Positions 35,501-48,000 of a stretch of 64,000 bases of DNA are shown here, piece after piece (within the stretch, counting starts at the first letter, position 1; the number at the start of each line of letters is the position of its first letter). Source of the DNA: Plumapathes pennacea. Lineage: Eukaryota > Cnidaria > Anthozoa > Antipatharia > Myriopathidae. The notes under the pieces are model-generated. The model searched no databases, was not told where the DNA came from, and saw only the letters and a program-made list of their open reading frames with translations. Made by a program: the position numbers and the translations under genes. The stretch lies in NCBI GenBank assembly GCA_964036295.1, contig OZ038462.1:29784855-29848854 (forward strand). Reading direction: 5' to 3'.

Positions 35501-37692
35501 TGCTTTACATGGAGAATAGACTTATCCAAGACGGAGCGATTTTGGGAAGGTACTGTAAGTGGACGAACGTGTAAGTCTGTTATCAGAGTTTCCTCTAACT
35601 TTTCCTCTAACTTATAATGCCTTTGTCAACCAAACCCTTGTATGAAACATGGCATGCATTTACTGGTTCGTAATGTCTTCCCAGGCTGGTTTAGTGGTAT
35701 GTCCGGTCTTTTCTTGTCCTGTCCAGTGCCCAAGTTACTTCTTATAGCAGGTAAAGCGACTTTCACAGTATACTATAACTATAAATCAAATAAATATTAA
35801 TTATAAATATTGTAATGATTACAGCCTGTATTGCGTTGCCGGGCGTTCCCCTCTTCGTCTCCCCAGTTTTATCCACCACCCACTTCCCTCCATAGGATTT
35901 TTGCTCTTTCCAATTCATATTATCAGAGCAAAATTGAGCCGAAAAGTTACAAAGTAATTGTTGCGATTTAGAAGCAAAATTTAATTTCCTCTACAGGTGT
36001 TGACCGTTTGGATAGAGAGCTGACAGTGGGTCAAATGCAAGGTGAGAGACAGAGGGACACAAACAAACAAACAAACAAACAGACAGACAGACAAACAGAC
36101 AGACAAACAGATAGACAAACAATGAAATATCGAGGGGTAGTACCAAAACTTAAGTTGTTTCTGATGCGAGAGAAAGAGTCGGAGTTCAACTTATTCCTTG
36201 ATTTTGTTCATTCACGGACCGGCACGTTATTTTCTCAGTGGATTGATGCCGTATGATAAATATCTTATCAATCTTGTTTGCTTGGTCTGTAGTGAAAGTT
36301 ATAGAACCTTGTTTGTAGGCGAGGAGAAATCTCGGACCATAACTTATTGTACGGACTGCGCACTCGATTAATACGATATAGTCTTGATGAATTCTCGATA
36401 TATTTTATTATCCCACTGTTTAGGTACAGTACATCACATTACGTCCAGTTTACTGGACGGAATTTACTCCTGTGCATGTTCAGATTTGTTGCAGCATGCA
36501 TGATTACATAATGTTTCAGCCTTTTCCCTCTAATTTCCAAAGGCAAGTTTCAGATGCAAGTTCTACCACAGTGTGGTCATGCTGTCCATGAAGACGCTCC
36601 AGACCGGGTCAGTTGCTCTGTGTCTCCTTGAGTCTACAACCACTATCATACAATTCTATCACTCTTATCGTTACCATCGCATCACCCAACCTGCTAGCAT
36701 CATAACCATAGCCATCACCATGTTATTATCAATATCAACTTGAACCATTCTCTGATGACTATCGAAAGTAGTTGTGCGATTGTTTTGGTTTTGCGTTTGC
36801 TACGCTTTCGGAAAGATGTTTGGCAGCATTTTTTTTTTTTTTTTTACCAATAAGAGTCAAAAGCAAAGCCTCATTGCGATCTGTTCACGTAAGCAAGTTA
36901 GTGTCGATGGCGACGGTATTGACTACTCTTTTGTGCTATGTAATGTGTGTAATTCTCTTTTTGTTCCTCTTTACTCACACAGGTTGCTGAAGTCCTTGTC
37001 TCTTTCTTGCTACGGCTTAAAGTCGTGGAGACGAAGGAAAGTTTTAAAAGGTTAGTCAGTCCGTCTTCTATATTCGACTAACGTGTATAAAGCAACAAAG
37101 GCCGCACATATAATAAAGATGTCACTCTCCTTATTATGGTACGTCGCAGATGTGTGCGGTTCACGGTTAATAGCATCCTCGGAGACCCAGGGACAGATCG
37201 TGGGAGAGGGGGGAAAAAAGCGGAAGGGTCTCCAAAGGAGGGTTAATAGTTACTGAAACGGTCCGCACTTGCTCCCATGACTCAGAAATAGCTAGGGGGG
37301 GGGGAGGGGGGTACTCCCATATATAAGTCATATAGGTATTTGCCGCCCCAAAGGGTATCATTTTAAGCATTTTAGTCTGAAATAGGGTATCGATTTTGAG
37401 CCTTTAGTCTGGAATAGGGTAGGAGATTTTGATATTTGGTCTGAAATAGAGTCAAAAATTGCAAATTTTGGTCTGAAAACGGTCGAAAATTGCACATTTT
37501 GGTCCGAAATAGGGTCGAAAAACGCACATTTTGGTACGACATGGGGTAAGGCTTTTCAGTCCCGGGCGGCACACTCCCACTCAAAATTTTGAGGAGTAAC
37601 CCCCCCCCCCCCCCATGGGATTTTCGAGAACTAACAGCTTTGATCCGCTTGTTTCTTCTTTCTCTCGATTCAGGCACATGCCGGCCTGCTGA
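29546..37692 (+). CDS. PPME1: Protein phosphatase methylesterase 1
   Basis: Sixteen exons: 29546-29625, 29704-29800, 30628-30720, 31207-31264, 31624-31675, 32336-32404, 33358-33443, 33776-33866, 34516-34581, 34720-34870, 35492-35549, 35685-35750, 35997-36041, 36543-36607, 36983-37050, 37674-37692. Phase is continuous and gives 387 aa (human is 386). The alpha/beta-hydrolase has the oxyanion loop HGGGHSALSW (77-86), nucleophile Ser150 in GHSMGG, Asp175 in IDVVEG and His350 in CGHAVHEDAP. It demethylates the C-terminal Leu of the PP2A catalytic subunit. The acidic insert of vertebrates is replaced by a Pro/Ser/Glu-rich loop encoded by exon 10. The last exon has only six codons plus the stop. 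AATAAA at 37806-37811. Confidence 0.95.
31330..31569. mobile_element. MITE with GGGCCCGGTTTTTC-type ends, PPME1 intron 4
   Basis: Inverted termini (GGCCCGGTTTTTCAAAG on the left; CTTTCGAAAAACCGGGTCC on the right) enclose a second inverted block with TAATCCTGGATTAG. No ORF. Confidence 0.7.
31693..31898. mobile_element. Mariner-type MITE, PPME1 intron 5
   Basis: Termini CAGTCAACTCCCTCT and AGAGGGAGTTGATT are inverted, with TA next to each end. The interior has repeated GTGTCCGTCTTA-type words in both orientations. Confidence 0.6.
33100..33285. repeat. Dispersed intronic repeat, copy 1 (PPME1 intron 6)
   Basis: Diverged member of a family with a GGACCAATC...ACAAA...AAAGCAAT core and a GACAATCATCC end. 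Related copies at 34255, 36757, 54690 and 59545. Confidence 0.5.
33913..34184. mobile_element. Probable MITE, PPME1 intron 8
   Basis: GAGAAAAGTTGTCC near the left end faces GGACAACTTTTCTC near the right end. The left terminus GGCCCCGTCTATAGGG is only partly mirrored. Confidence 0.45.
34255..34390. repeat. Dispersed intronic repeat, copy 2 (PPME1 intron 8)
   Basis: Shares GGCCAAGAATG.TGCCAAACTTG, CGCAAAATCAAAGC and the GTCGTCCGAAAAC end with the copy at 59545. Confidence 0.6.
36061..36121 (+). repeat. ACAA/ACAG microsatellite, PPME1 intron 13
   Basis: Simple tandem AAAC then AGAC/AAAC units. The short ORF through it is a repeat artefact. Confidence 0.85.
36757..36880. repeat. Dispersed intronic repeat, copy 3 (PPME1 intron 14)
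   Basis: Opposite orientation to the copies at 34255 and 59545: GATGACTATCGAAAG, then TGGTTTTGCGTTTGCTACGC and TTTGGCAGCATT. Confidence 0.6.
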
Positions 37693-39004
37693 TATGAATG
37701 ACGTCAGTGGATTCCTTGTAAAACCTAAGGCAAAGAGAAGCAACAGAGGATACTATAAATTTCAACGTCTATTTATTTTTGTTTTAAGTCATTGTACGTT
37801 TTGAGAATAAACTTAGCGATGGTGCGACAAGGCTTACTTATTTTTCAAGAATTTAAGTGAGGTGTAATTAGGATGCAGATTGTGGTATATGGTGTTTTGG
37901 TTTATTGAGTTTGTCACACGCATTGTGACGGGAGGATAGGAGCAGGATTTTTGTCCCATTGACACCCATCTCCCCTGTTATATGAGCTTAGGTCCGATCA
38001 CAACACCGGGGAAATTCTCCTGCTCTTTTCGAGAAGTGTGCGAGGTCTTTTAAGTCCTCCATATGTTGGGTTATTGAAGGTTTGAGAGACTAGGTTAACG
38101 GCTTAACGTCCCCTCCCAAGGACGGTGAGAAAGGACAGGAGAGAAAGCCTTCTCACTTACGGGGCTTAGATTAGATTCCCAGGCCGGGAATTGACCCGCA
38201 GTGGTGAAAGACCGGTGTGCTAACCACTGACATGAACACCTTGCGTCGAATGTAACCAGCTGCAGTCAAAGCGGCCCTGTATTAAATGGACAGTTGTCAA
38301 AGTCCCGAAAATCGAACTCCCCAGTAGGATACTCTGCCTGTATTAAGCGGGCACCCTGTATTAAGTGGACAATTCACAATTTCCCAAGGATGTCCGCTCA
38401 ATATAGGTTTGACTCTACATAATGGTAATCACGAGGGTGGTCATGGTAGTGTGAGTGATGATGGCCAATGATGACGATTACAGGAACCTGAACTCTTTTT
38501 ATATATCGTGCTCAAGTTACGTGATCAACTTCAATTTTCTCTTCTCTAGACATCTAAGGTTGGCTTTGATAGCTTGCTGAGATGAAACCTGATTAAACTG
38601 TCAGTTCCCACTACATCGCTTATAAATTTTCCTAAAAGGCTGGAATAACTCCCTTCATTTTAAGCTTGTGAGTGAAACGGCAAAACTCTTATATTCAGCA
38701 GGGGTTCGCGCATTCATTGAGCGAATGAGAGTGTTTTGTCTACTGACCCCTCTGATGTCCAAAGAGGGAAACTTCGCCATTGCAATTCTCACTATAAGCT
38801 TCCATTAGTTTATACCTTACAGTTCACAATTATGGCTTTCACTAACACCATCATTTCCCTCACCATATTTAACATCGGCACTTATCATCACTTTCACTGA
38901 CTGGGCAAACGTCTGATCATCCGGCACCAGCCCTCAACACCGCCATTGTAAACAGCAAGAAGACTGGGGCGGGCCAGAAAATTGGCGCTGAATCTGAAAA
39001 CAAG
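37693..39004. other. PPME1-BRCA2 intergenic region
   Basis: Holds the PPME1 poly(A) signal (37806), a mariner-like MITE (38262-38418) and the presumed BRCA2 promoter. No TATA box is obvious near 38950; a CpG-rich 5'-UTR with ATGGCG precedes the start. Confidence 0.5.
38262..38418. mobile_element. Mariner-like MITE
   Basis: GCAGTCAAAGCGGCCCTGT faces AATATAGGTTTGACTCTAC in inverted, imperfect orientation. Repeated TGTATTAA.GGACA words lie inside. Confidence 0.5.
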
Positions 39005-39022
39005 ATGGCGGATCCGGGGTGA
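39005..39022 (+). promoter_or_regulatory. Upstream ORF in the BRCA2 5' leader
   Basis: ATG GCG GAT CCG GGG TGA (five codons plus stop) ends three bases before the BRCA2 start codon. If it is in the mature leader it could damp translation by favouring reinitiation. Confidence 0.45.
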
Positions 39023-39025
39023 GAA

Positions 39026-42000
39026 ATGTCTGGCGAAATAAAGCTAAAGTGTTGGCAAAGATGTCCTAAAACAACCCTTGAAAAGCAGAAAACATCATTT
39101 ATTGCAAGCGGAAAGCTGCCTGATAACTTTTGGGTGGATCTCTTCGAAAGGAAATGCCCCGAAGGTGCGTATATGTACTAGATCAATATCTTGTGATCTC
39201 TCTCTGATTTCGTGAATGAATGAATTATAGACAAGTGAAACATCTGTAGTTGGCTTAGCTAATGTGCTGCGCTCAAAGGTCGTTGATTTGTCCCTCCGTG
39301 CACTGTTCCTCAAACAATGTACTGGCAGTCAAGTCCTCCTTATTGTATATTTTTAAATAATTTTAAGTATACTGAAAGAGAATACTGAAGTTGATCACTT
39401 TTGAGAGTTAAAAAGGGTAATGTGGAATTTTCTCCAAAGGGCTAACACTTGAAATGCAGCCATAACACTTTTTCAGCAGATCCATGTCAACCCAACGTTG
39501 ATGCATACAGCATTGTTTTACCAGAATGCTGACATATACCAAAACTATAGCTCTCGCTCAGAAACCAGCATTCTAATGTTTTTGTCGGTTCACAAGCCTT
39601 TGTGTAACCTTATTTGCTACATTCTCCTTCATCATGTTCCAGGATTGGGAGCAGTCAGTGAAAACCTCAAGAATGGTGGTTTCCTCACGGCAGAAGATTT
39701 TTTAGACCCTGACCAAAACACTACACAAATCCAGGAAGCCAATTCTGGAAAGAAAACCTTATACTCATGTAGTGGAGGTCAACAGGCCGATGAAAGTGTA
39801 GGTTTTAAAACTCCTTGTGCTAAAAGGAGGCAGAGTGTAATTGGGACACCATCTCTGTTTTCACAAGTGGAAGGATCTCAGTGTTCTCAAAATGTTGGTA
39901 CGTATCAGGCACCAATCAATTTTGAAACAGCAACATTCCCCACCCCACCCAGGGTGCAATGAAAAATATATATTTGGCAGCTAGCCCAATTCAACAGATT
40001 ACTAGCCATGACCATTGTCCGGAAAATTTGCCAGCCCAACAGGAAAGTCTGATAGTCCTCTATAGCAGAAGTGGATTTTCATTGCACCCCACCATCCCTC
40101 CCTGACTTACTATAAAGGTGTGACCACCCAAATGAAAGCTATCAGGAACACTCACATTATTGTAAATGTTGGGAGCTTAAACTTTTACCATGAGCTGCTA
40201 GAGGAACTTTTTTCAGGAGAAGCATTTATTTGTCCAATCAGATGCCATGAGGTATAGTGTACTGGCAGTACTGACTGCACACAATGCAACAGATACTGGA
40301 GATCATTTTTATGTTTTGCACTCTGTAGAACTCTGCTAATACAGAGCACTTCTTTCCTATTGACAACCAGATATTAGTAGTCTAATATCATTGGCTTTCA
40401 TGTGAGCAACATACATATGAAAGGAGAAATCAATGTTGATCACTCTCAGGAGTATAATAATATTATTATAATATTATTATAAGTTTTTAAACTTATAATA
40501 ATTAAAAGTTATTTATCCCTTGAAGATGAGGATGTCACAGACACATCAGATGTGTTCGACACTCCAGCTTCTCTGCTCAAAGCATCTGGCCATCACTTTG
40601 TTGGGTTTAACAAACTCAGCAGCCTCAATCCAGTTTCCCCTGATGATGGACCATGCACATCAAGTCCACAAAGATACACGAATGAAAAGTCAATGCTGCT
40701 GAGGACACCCACCCCAGATATTTTGGCAATGATGGTATATCTATGCAGTCAGTTTTTAAAGTTTATATGAATAATATGGCTTCCAGGAGACTATATTGAG
40801 ATGTTATACTGACCTATTAGCATGATATGATGCAAATGGTTATTTTTACACATTGTAGGAGTACTGTACTTTCCTGGAACCAATGTGCACTTTTGTAATG
40901 TTACATTGTTCCTTTTTTCTTGACTGTTTGGAAGTTTAGGGAAAATATTATGCCAGTATTTTCCAGACTTAACTGACTGAGCCATATTTTGGGTTTAGTC
41001 TTCACATAGGCCTTCTGTGAAGAGCTTGTCATACCTGTTGGCCGAGGATCTCAACGACGACACAACTGAATGGTCTGAGTCGATGGCCACACCGCCTCTG
41101 GAGTGGGACAATGATGCCAATGAAGTGGCTAAGGATGCAGAATGTGATGATAGCAAGGAACAAGCTCACAGTAAGGTCTGTCAACACTGATGTGTTCTTT
41201 CCAGTAAACGGAAGAAGAGGGGCAGGGATGTTTTAAAACATTTACAGTTGTATAAACGGCTTATGGTGGCCTAACGTTGTTCCTTTTTCTTTGACTCATT
41301 TTCTCAGCAGCATATTTTTGAGGTCTATACCCAGAGGTTGTTTCACTTGATGAAAATTCAACCGCCTTTATTCTCAACAGCCTGTTGCAAGGGTCTTGTT
41401 TTCTCGGGGCACGACCCGTGATTCTGTGAGCGACCTATCCATGACGTCACTGAAAACTCTGGAGGATACTGACGTTACTGGAATAGAAACCTGCAACCCG
41501 CTTTTTGATTCGCTCTACCGACTAGAAAACACTACAAAAGAAGAGGCTACCCTGAACCAAGAACAGCCGGAACTCCAAAGTGTTACTCCTAAAGAGACTT
41601 CCAGATTCATGCACACCTTAGCCCAGTCAACTCCCAAACCCGGCCCCGCACAACTAGACAGCAATCCTCTGCTCACAACGCCCCTCACTCGACCCAAGTC
41701 CTCGCCAGTTATTTTTAAGAAACGCCGCGGGACTGGTCACGACAGAGAGATTGACGTTTCCTTGGAAACTTTGTTGACGCCTTCGACCGAGAGGAGCTTG
41801 GTTCGAGCCGCCGAGGAGTTGTCCAACAGCAATGGTCACGTGGACGCGTGTGACGTAATGTTTGGGTCTCCTTGCCAGTCCTTCGAGCAAGCCATGGCTC
41901 TGGAGGCAGAAAAAGTGAACCAGGCGGAAGTGCCTGACTTAGGTTGGTGGTTGTGGTGTTGAAATAGAGTGTTCAGAGCCAAATAGGAATGGCTGGACTG

Positions 42001-45000
42001 ATCAGTAAAGTGTATGATGAATCGCCTAAGGGTAGATATGTGAAAGCTGGACGCCATTAAGATGTTTGAGCTGACGCTTCGAGCGCTAGCCCTTCGTCTG
42101 AGCAGGTTTTCCAGCTAACGCTCGAAACGTACAGTAAGCTTAAACATCATAAAGGCGTTCAGCTTTCACACATCGACCATTCCGAGTCGATTCATCATAC
42201 GTCTTTACTCCACGTCAACGCAGCCAAAAACCAGTTTTCTCAAATATAGCTTTCCATTGACCAGTAAAATGTTTCGGTTCAGGGAAGATATTTAGTCTCT
42301 CAAAGTTCATAGAGTTCTCACGAGAAAGTGTGAATATTTGCTCGTCTTTGATATTTCTGGTGTTTTCTTAACTTGTAGAATTCGGCTGGCAAAGGTGATC
42401 ATCTCCGGCCGCATAGGGATTTTTATTCCGAACAAGCATAATGACGAAGTAACCGATAGATACATTCTAGATACATTCGGATTTGTACTCCGAAGGTGTG
42501 GGTGAACGGTGGGTGTGGAGGTAGTAATAACAATGAAGAAACCTATTAAACGGCCAAGCAAAAGACACCAACCAGAGGCATTTACAAGGTAATCTTTATT
42601 GAAATAGTTATTTTACCTTTTAGCCTCCCCGGGGGATGTGATTTCACTGCAGCTCAGTAAAGAAACCACCGGACAAAGTAACGTACTGGTTCCGTCACTC
42701 TACAAAGGCGAGAATGCTTTCCCGGAGTGCAGAGAACAGCCGCTGGAGGAGACTTCACTGCGACGACCAAGTTCTCCTTGGAAGGCACCCGGACTGAGAC
42801 TGTCAAAAACGAAGCGATTCTCATATCCTGTCTTAAGTCGGGTCTACAAAGATGACGACAAGCGCTCACTGCAACTGTCTCTAGTGAATGAGAATGCGCT
42901 TGAAGTAGCCAGGACGACAAAGAGCGCGAGTTCGACTGTAGATTGCCATCAACAGAGCAAAGGCGGAAACGTTGTGAGTCAAGTATTGCAAACGTCTTAC
43001 GACCAAGATTCGGAGCCTGATGTGATACCCGCCGCGGTCAAGGAGTTAAGTGCATCTGGAGATCTCATGGAAAAGGAGATATCTACTTCTAAAAGGGACG
43101 ATAAAGGCAGCAGTTCCGTGGATGGTGAACGGTACTTCATGTCTAATCAGGAGGATCGAAGTCTAAGTCTAAAAGCGCGGAGAAAACTATCAACAGAGGA
43201 CGTTCCTCAGCCGAAAAGGCCAAAGATGGAGCGACAAGTTGAAATTCCTGGATGGAATCCGACAGAGATTCTCCAGAAGACGCGTGCAAGTCCAGCAAAC
43301 GATGGAAATCATTCCGCGGTTTCAGTTTTGGTCAAGGAAGAAACGTCAAATAATAGACCAGGGTCCGCAGTGTTGAGTACTACGGAAAATACATCTTGCG
43401 TGGGTTTTCGCACTGGGTCTGGCAACTTAATCACAGTTTCCGAAGAATCCTTAGAGAAAGCACGTAGTATCCTAATTGCAGCGCTTGAAGATGATGATGG
43501 AGGCGCTTCAGGTTGTTTTCCGATTAACTCCAGCAGCGCTAAAGACAAAAGAGCAGTGGAGCACGTGAACTTAGTCGATATGGATGATCTTACTCAGTTC
43601 CCAGATGAGTGTATGTCGCCCTCAAACACGTCTCATTTGACAAAAACAACAGTTTCCACATATAAAGCAAATTTACAAGCGCCACTAGAAGGCACTGTAG
43701 GACACTCTGGGGAACCCAGTAAGATTCATTATTCAGCTCGTGGAGGCGGGATGGTGCATGGACAAGGTGCACCGTCAGCAGATTTTAGCGAGAAACGTAC
43801 GGAGCACCTTCGACCCATTTCAAGGCGAGAATGCTGGACAGAAAGGTCTGGTCAAGAGGAGCACTATTTTACAAGTTCTTTCCAGGATGGTCTGACTCAA
43901 GTTGAAGTAAGCCCAACTCTGGCTGTCAATTTTGTTGGGTTCCACACTGCTGCGGGTAAAACCGTGCAGATCTCGGAGAAATCTCTCAAAAAAGCTAGAG
44001 GATTACTTCAGGATATTGAAGCTGATTTAGACAACAGAAATGTCGTTGGCAGCGAGAAGCAACAAAGTAGAACAATATCTGCTAAGGTCACGGATGCTAA
44101 CCCTGATGAAAACACTGCGAATGATGGCCGGTGTGAACAAGCCATCACTAGATGTGTTCATGTCGCGTCAGTGAATGATGAAAGTTGCAGTAGTAATGGA
44201 GGATATTCTCGCGAAGATGGCGTCCCAGACGTTTGCGGCTTTCAAACAGCGAATGGAAGAAAGATAGAGCTGTCCGAAGAAGCTTTAAAGAAAGCAACAG
44301 CAACCATGAAAGAGATGGGCGTTTCGTTAGGTCTTGATAATAGTGGTGATTCAGAGCTTTCCAAGCAAGTAGGGGCCGAAGTAAGCCGTACAACAGCAAC
44401 GAAATGGAAATCAGATTCGCCAGGAGTGCCTGAGGGGCGTAGGCATAGTGGAATTCCTTTTCAAGGTTTTCAAACCGCCAGTGGAAAGACAGTCAGAGTT
44501 TCAGAGAAAGCCCTGCAGAAAGCAAGAAAAACTATCAGTGAGATAGACCGGGAAATTATGCATTTACAACCAACTACCACTGAGACTCTTGTAAAGATGA
44601 AGAGGAAAGAGAGTAAAGAAACTGAAGAAGCTGTGGAGAATTTGACGATAAAACCCGAGAACGGCGACAACAAGCTGCGTCGGGGTGGTGCCAATAGGAG
44701 TGTCGTTACGGTAAGTTTGTCGTTGAGCCTCGAAGAGTAAATGTGTTTCTTGGCAACCAGTATTAACTTCCCGTATTATAACGTGCAGTTTCTTCAAGGA
44801 TGGAACGTTATCTACACGAGAGAAAGTAACACAGTGTCTCGGCTTGGTCAGTGAAAACTTTGTCGCTTTCTTTATTTCAGGAATGTAGGCCTGGTGGTGA
44901 AAGGAAAGAAGAAATACCGACAGAGACACTGGAAAAAGCAAATTTCATTGTCGATGCTACTGGAAGGATCTCTGATGGAGATAAAAAAACAAAGGGTTTC

Positions 45001-48000
45001 CATGGAACTCCTGGTACAGATGCGGATACGGCCGGTGTTGTTGAAGACGTGGAAGCCTTGACAGAGAGAATACAGCCTATGGAGGGTGTTGTGAATCAAG
45101 TAGTCAAAGCCACTGAAAAAGAGGGTGGAGATTACGACATAAAAGGGTTTTCTGTTGTTCAAACTACCAGAAGTACGGAAATTGATACTTTGGAAGAAGC
45201 TCTTATGGCTATGGATGGAATTGAACAAGAACTCTGCTGTGGTACACAAGACGTTTCGAAATATGGAAATACGGGCCTTGCACAGTCTGAAACTTCCAGC
45301 TGGAGGGAGGTTGGTGTTTCTGAAGGAAACAAAGGGAGAATGACAATGGGTAAGAATGAAGTTCAGGACGCTACACGACGTAAATATTTTCAAGGGGACG
45401 ACGTTGGAAGTGGTGACAAGATCGAAATTTCGAAAGATATGAAAGCTATATCAGCCATACATCAAAATATCAGAGACGTCCAAGGTGTTTCTGGCAAGAC
45501 AAATCACCAAGGAGGATGCGCAGGATTTGTGGGGTTTTACACTGCAAGTGGGAATCAAGTCAATATTTCTGAAGAAGCTTTCAAGAAAGCAAACGTGACG
45601 ATGCATGAAATTTACCAAGACCTTCAGAGCGTTAGACACGATGAGAGCACGCGGGAGGACAATTCTCTCTGCGCAGGTTTTCAGGCGGTGAGTGGCAAGA
45701 AGGTTGATATTTCTGAGATGGCGTTGAAGGAAGCAAAGACTGCTTTGAGTGAGATTGACTTGCATCTTCAGAACGAGCAGAAAATGGAGAAAGCAAGTAA
45801 GACTATGGATCGAATTGACGAGGAATTCCAATCTGGTGTCCAAAACGTTGAAGACAGAGGAACAGGCTTCACGGGATTTCAAGCTGCTAATGGGAAGAAA
45901 GTCGGCGTTTCCGAGGAAGCGTTAAAGAAAGCGAGGATAACTATCGACCAAATCGATCAAGATCTCCGTTCTGGCGTACAAAAGGCTGGAAATAAAGGCG
46001 ATTCGAGTTTCGCAGGATTTCAAACTACTAGTGGGAAGGAAGTCAGCGTTTCTGAAGAAGCGTTGAAGAAAGCGAGGATGACTATGGACCAAATTGACCA
46101 AAATCTTCATTCTGGCATACAAAAGGCTGGAAATAAAGGAGAATTGCATGGTTTCGCAGGGTTTCAAACTGCTAGTGGAAAGAAAGTAAACGTTTCTGAC
46201 GAAGCTTTAAAGAAAGCGAGGATAACTATGGACCGAATCGATCAAGATCTCCGTTCTGGCGTACAAAAGGTTGGAAATAAAGGCGATTCGAGTTTCGCAG
46301 GATTTCAAACTGCTAGTGGGAAGAAAGTCAGCGTTTCTGAAGAAGCGTTGAAGAAAGCGAGGATGACTATGGACCAAATTGACCAAAATCTTCATTCTGG
46401 CATACAAAAGGCTGGAAATAAAGGAGAATTGCATGGTTTCGCAGGGTTTCAAACTGCTAGTGGAAAAAAAGTAAGCGTTTCTGACGAAGCGTTAAAGAAA
46501 GCGAGGATGACTATGGATCGAATTGACCAAGATCTCCATTCTGGCGTACAAAACGCTGGAAATAAAAACGATTTGAATTTCGCAGGATTTCAAACTGCTA
46601 GTGGAAAGAATGTCAGAGTTTCTGAAGAAGCATTGAAGAAAGCGATGATGACCATGGATCAAATTGACCAAGATCTCCATTCTGGCGTACAAAAGGCTGG
46701 AAATAAAGGAGAATTGGGTTTTGCAAGATTTCAAACTGCTAGTGGAAAGAAAGTCAGCGTTTCTGACGAAGCATTGAAGAAAGCGATGATGACCATGGAT
46801 CAAATTGACCAAGATCTCCATTCTGGCGTACAAAAGGCTGGAAATAAAGGAGAATTGGGTTTTGCAGGATTTCAAGCTGCTAATGGAAAGAAAGTCAGTG
46901 TTTCTGAAGAAGCGTTAAAGAAAGCGATGATGACTATGGATCAAATTGACCAAGATCTCCATTCTGGCGTACAAAACGCTGGAAATAAAAACGATTTGAA
47001 TTTCGCAGGATTTCAAACTGCTAGTGGAAAGAAAGTCAGAGTTTCTGAAGAAGCATTGAAGAAAGCGAGGATGACTATGGATCAAATTGATCAAGACCTT
47101 CAATCTGGCGTACAAAAGGCTGGAAATAAAGGCGATTCGGGTTTCGCAGGATTTCAAACTGCTGGTGGGAAGAAAGTCAGCGTTTCTGAAGAAGCGTTAA
47201 AGAAAGCGAGGATGACTATGGACCAAATTGACCAAGATCTCCATTCTGGCGTACAAAATGCTGGAAATAAAGAAGAATTAGGTTTCGCAGGATTTCAAAC
47301 TGCTGGTGGGAAGAAAGTCAGCGTTTCTGAAGTAGCGTTAAAGAAAGCGAGGATGACTATGGATCAAATTGACCAAGATCTTCAATCTGGCGTACAAAAG
47401 GTTGGAAATAAAGGCGATTCGAGTTTCGCAGGGTTCCAAACTGCTAGCGGGAAGAAAGTCAGCGTTTTTGAAGAATCGTTACAGAAAGCGAGGATGACTA
47501 TGGACCAAATTGACCAAGATCTCCATTCTGGCGTACAAAAGGCTGCAAACAAAGGAGAATTGCATGATTTCGCAGGATTTCAAACTGCTGATGGGAAGAA
47601 AATCAGCGTTTCTGAAGAAGCATTGAAAAAAGCGAGGATGGCTATGGACCAAATTGACCAAGATCTCCATTCTGGCTTACGAAAGAATGGAAGTAAAGGA
47701 GAATTAGGTTTCACAGGATTTCAAACTGCTGGCGGGAAGAAGGTCAGCATTTCTGAGGAAGCATTGAAGAAGGCAAGGACGACCATGGATCAAATTGACC
47801 AAGATCTTCGTCGTTGTCGCGATAACGACGGAAATGCAGTCACTGTAGTTTGTCAGACTGAAGGTGAACAGAAGACAGATAGTTCTTTCAAGAAATCCAA
47901 CAGCAAAGTACAGGAGGTAGAGGTCAATTTCTCAGAAGACACTCCTCCAAGAAAGCAATTTACAACTTACCAGCAGAAGAACTCGAAAGTGACAAGTGAA

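Noticed and set aside
39095..39313. Minus-strand 72-codon ORF
   Set aside because: Antisense of BRCA2 exon 1 and its intron; no independent support.
41171..41176. GTAAGG donor for BRCA2 exon 4
   Set aside because: It looks stronger than the chosen donor at 41176, but it shifts exon 5 into a frame with an early stop.
45144..45235. A 22nd BRC repeat
   Set aside because: [13 protein letters not shown] and a downstream MDGIEQEL recall a BRC unit, but the F-x-x-A-x-G core is gone; counted only as possibly degenerate.
45922..47670. Long minus-strand ORFs across the BRC array
   Set aside because: They repeat at the array period and are the antisense of open BRCA2 exon 7; no domains or splice context.
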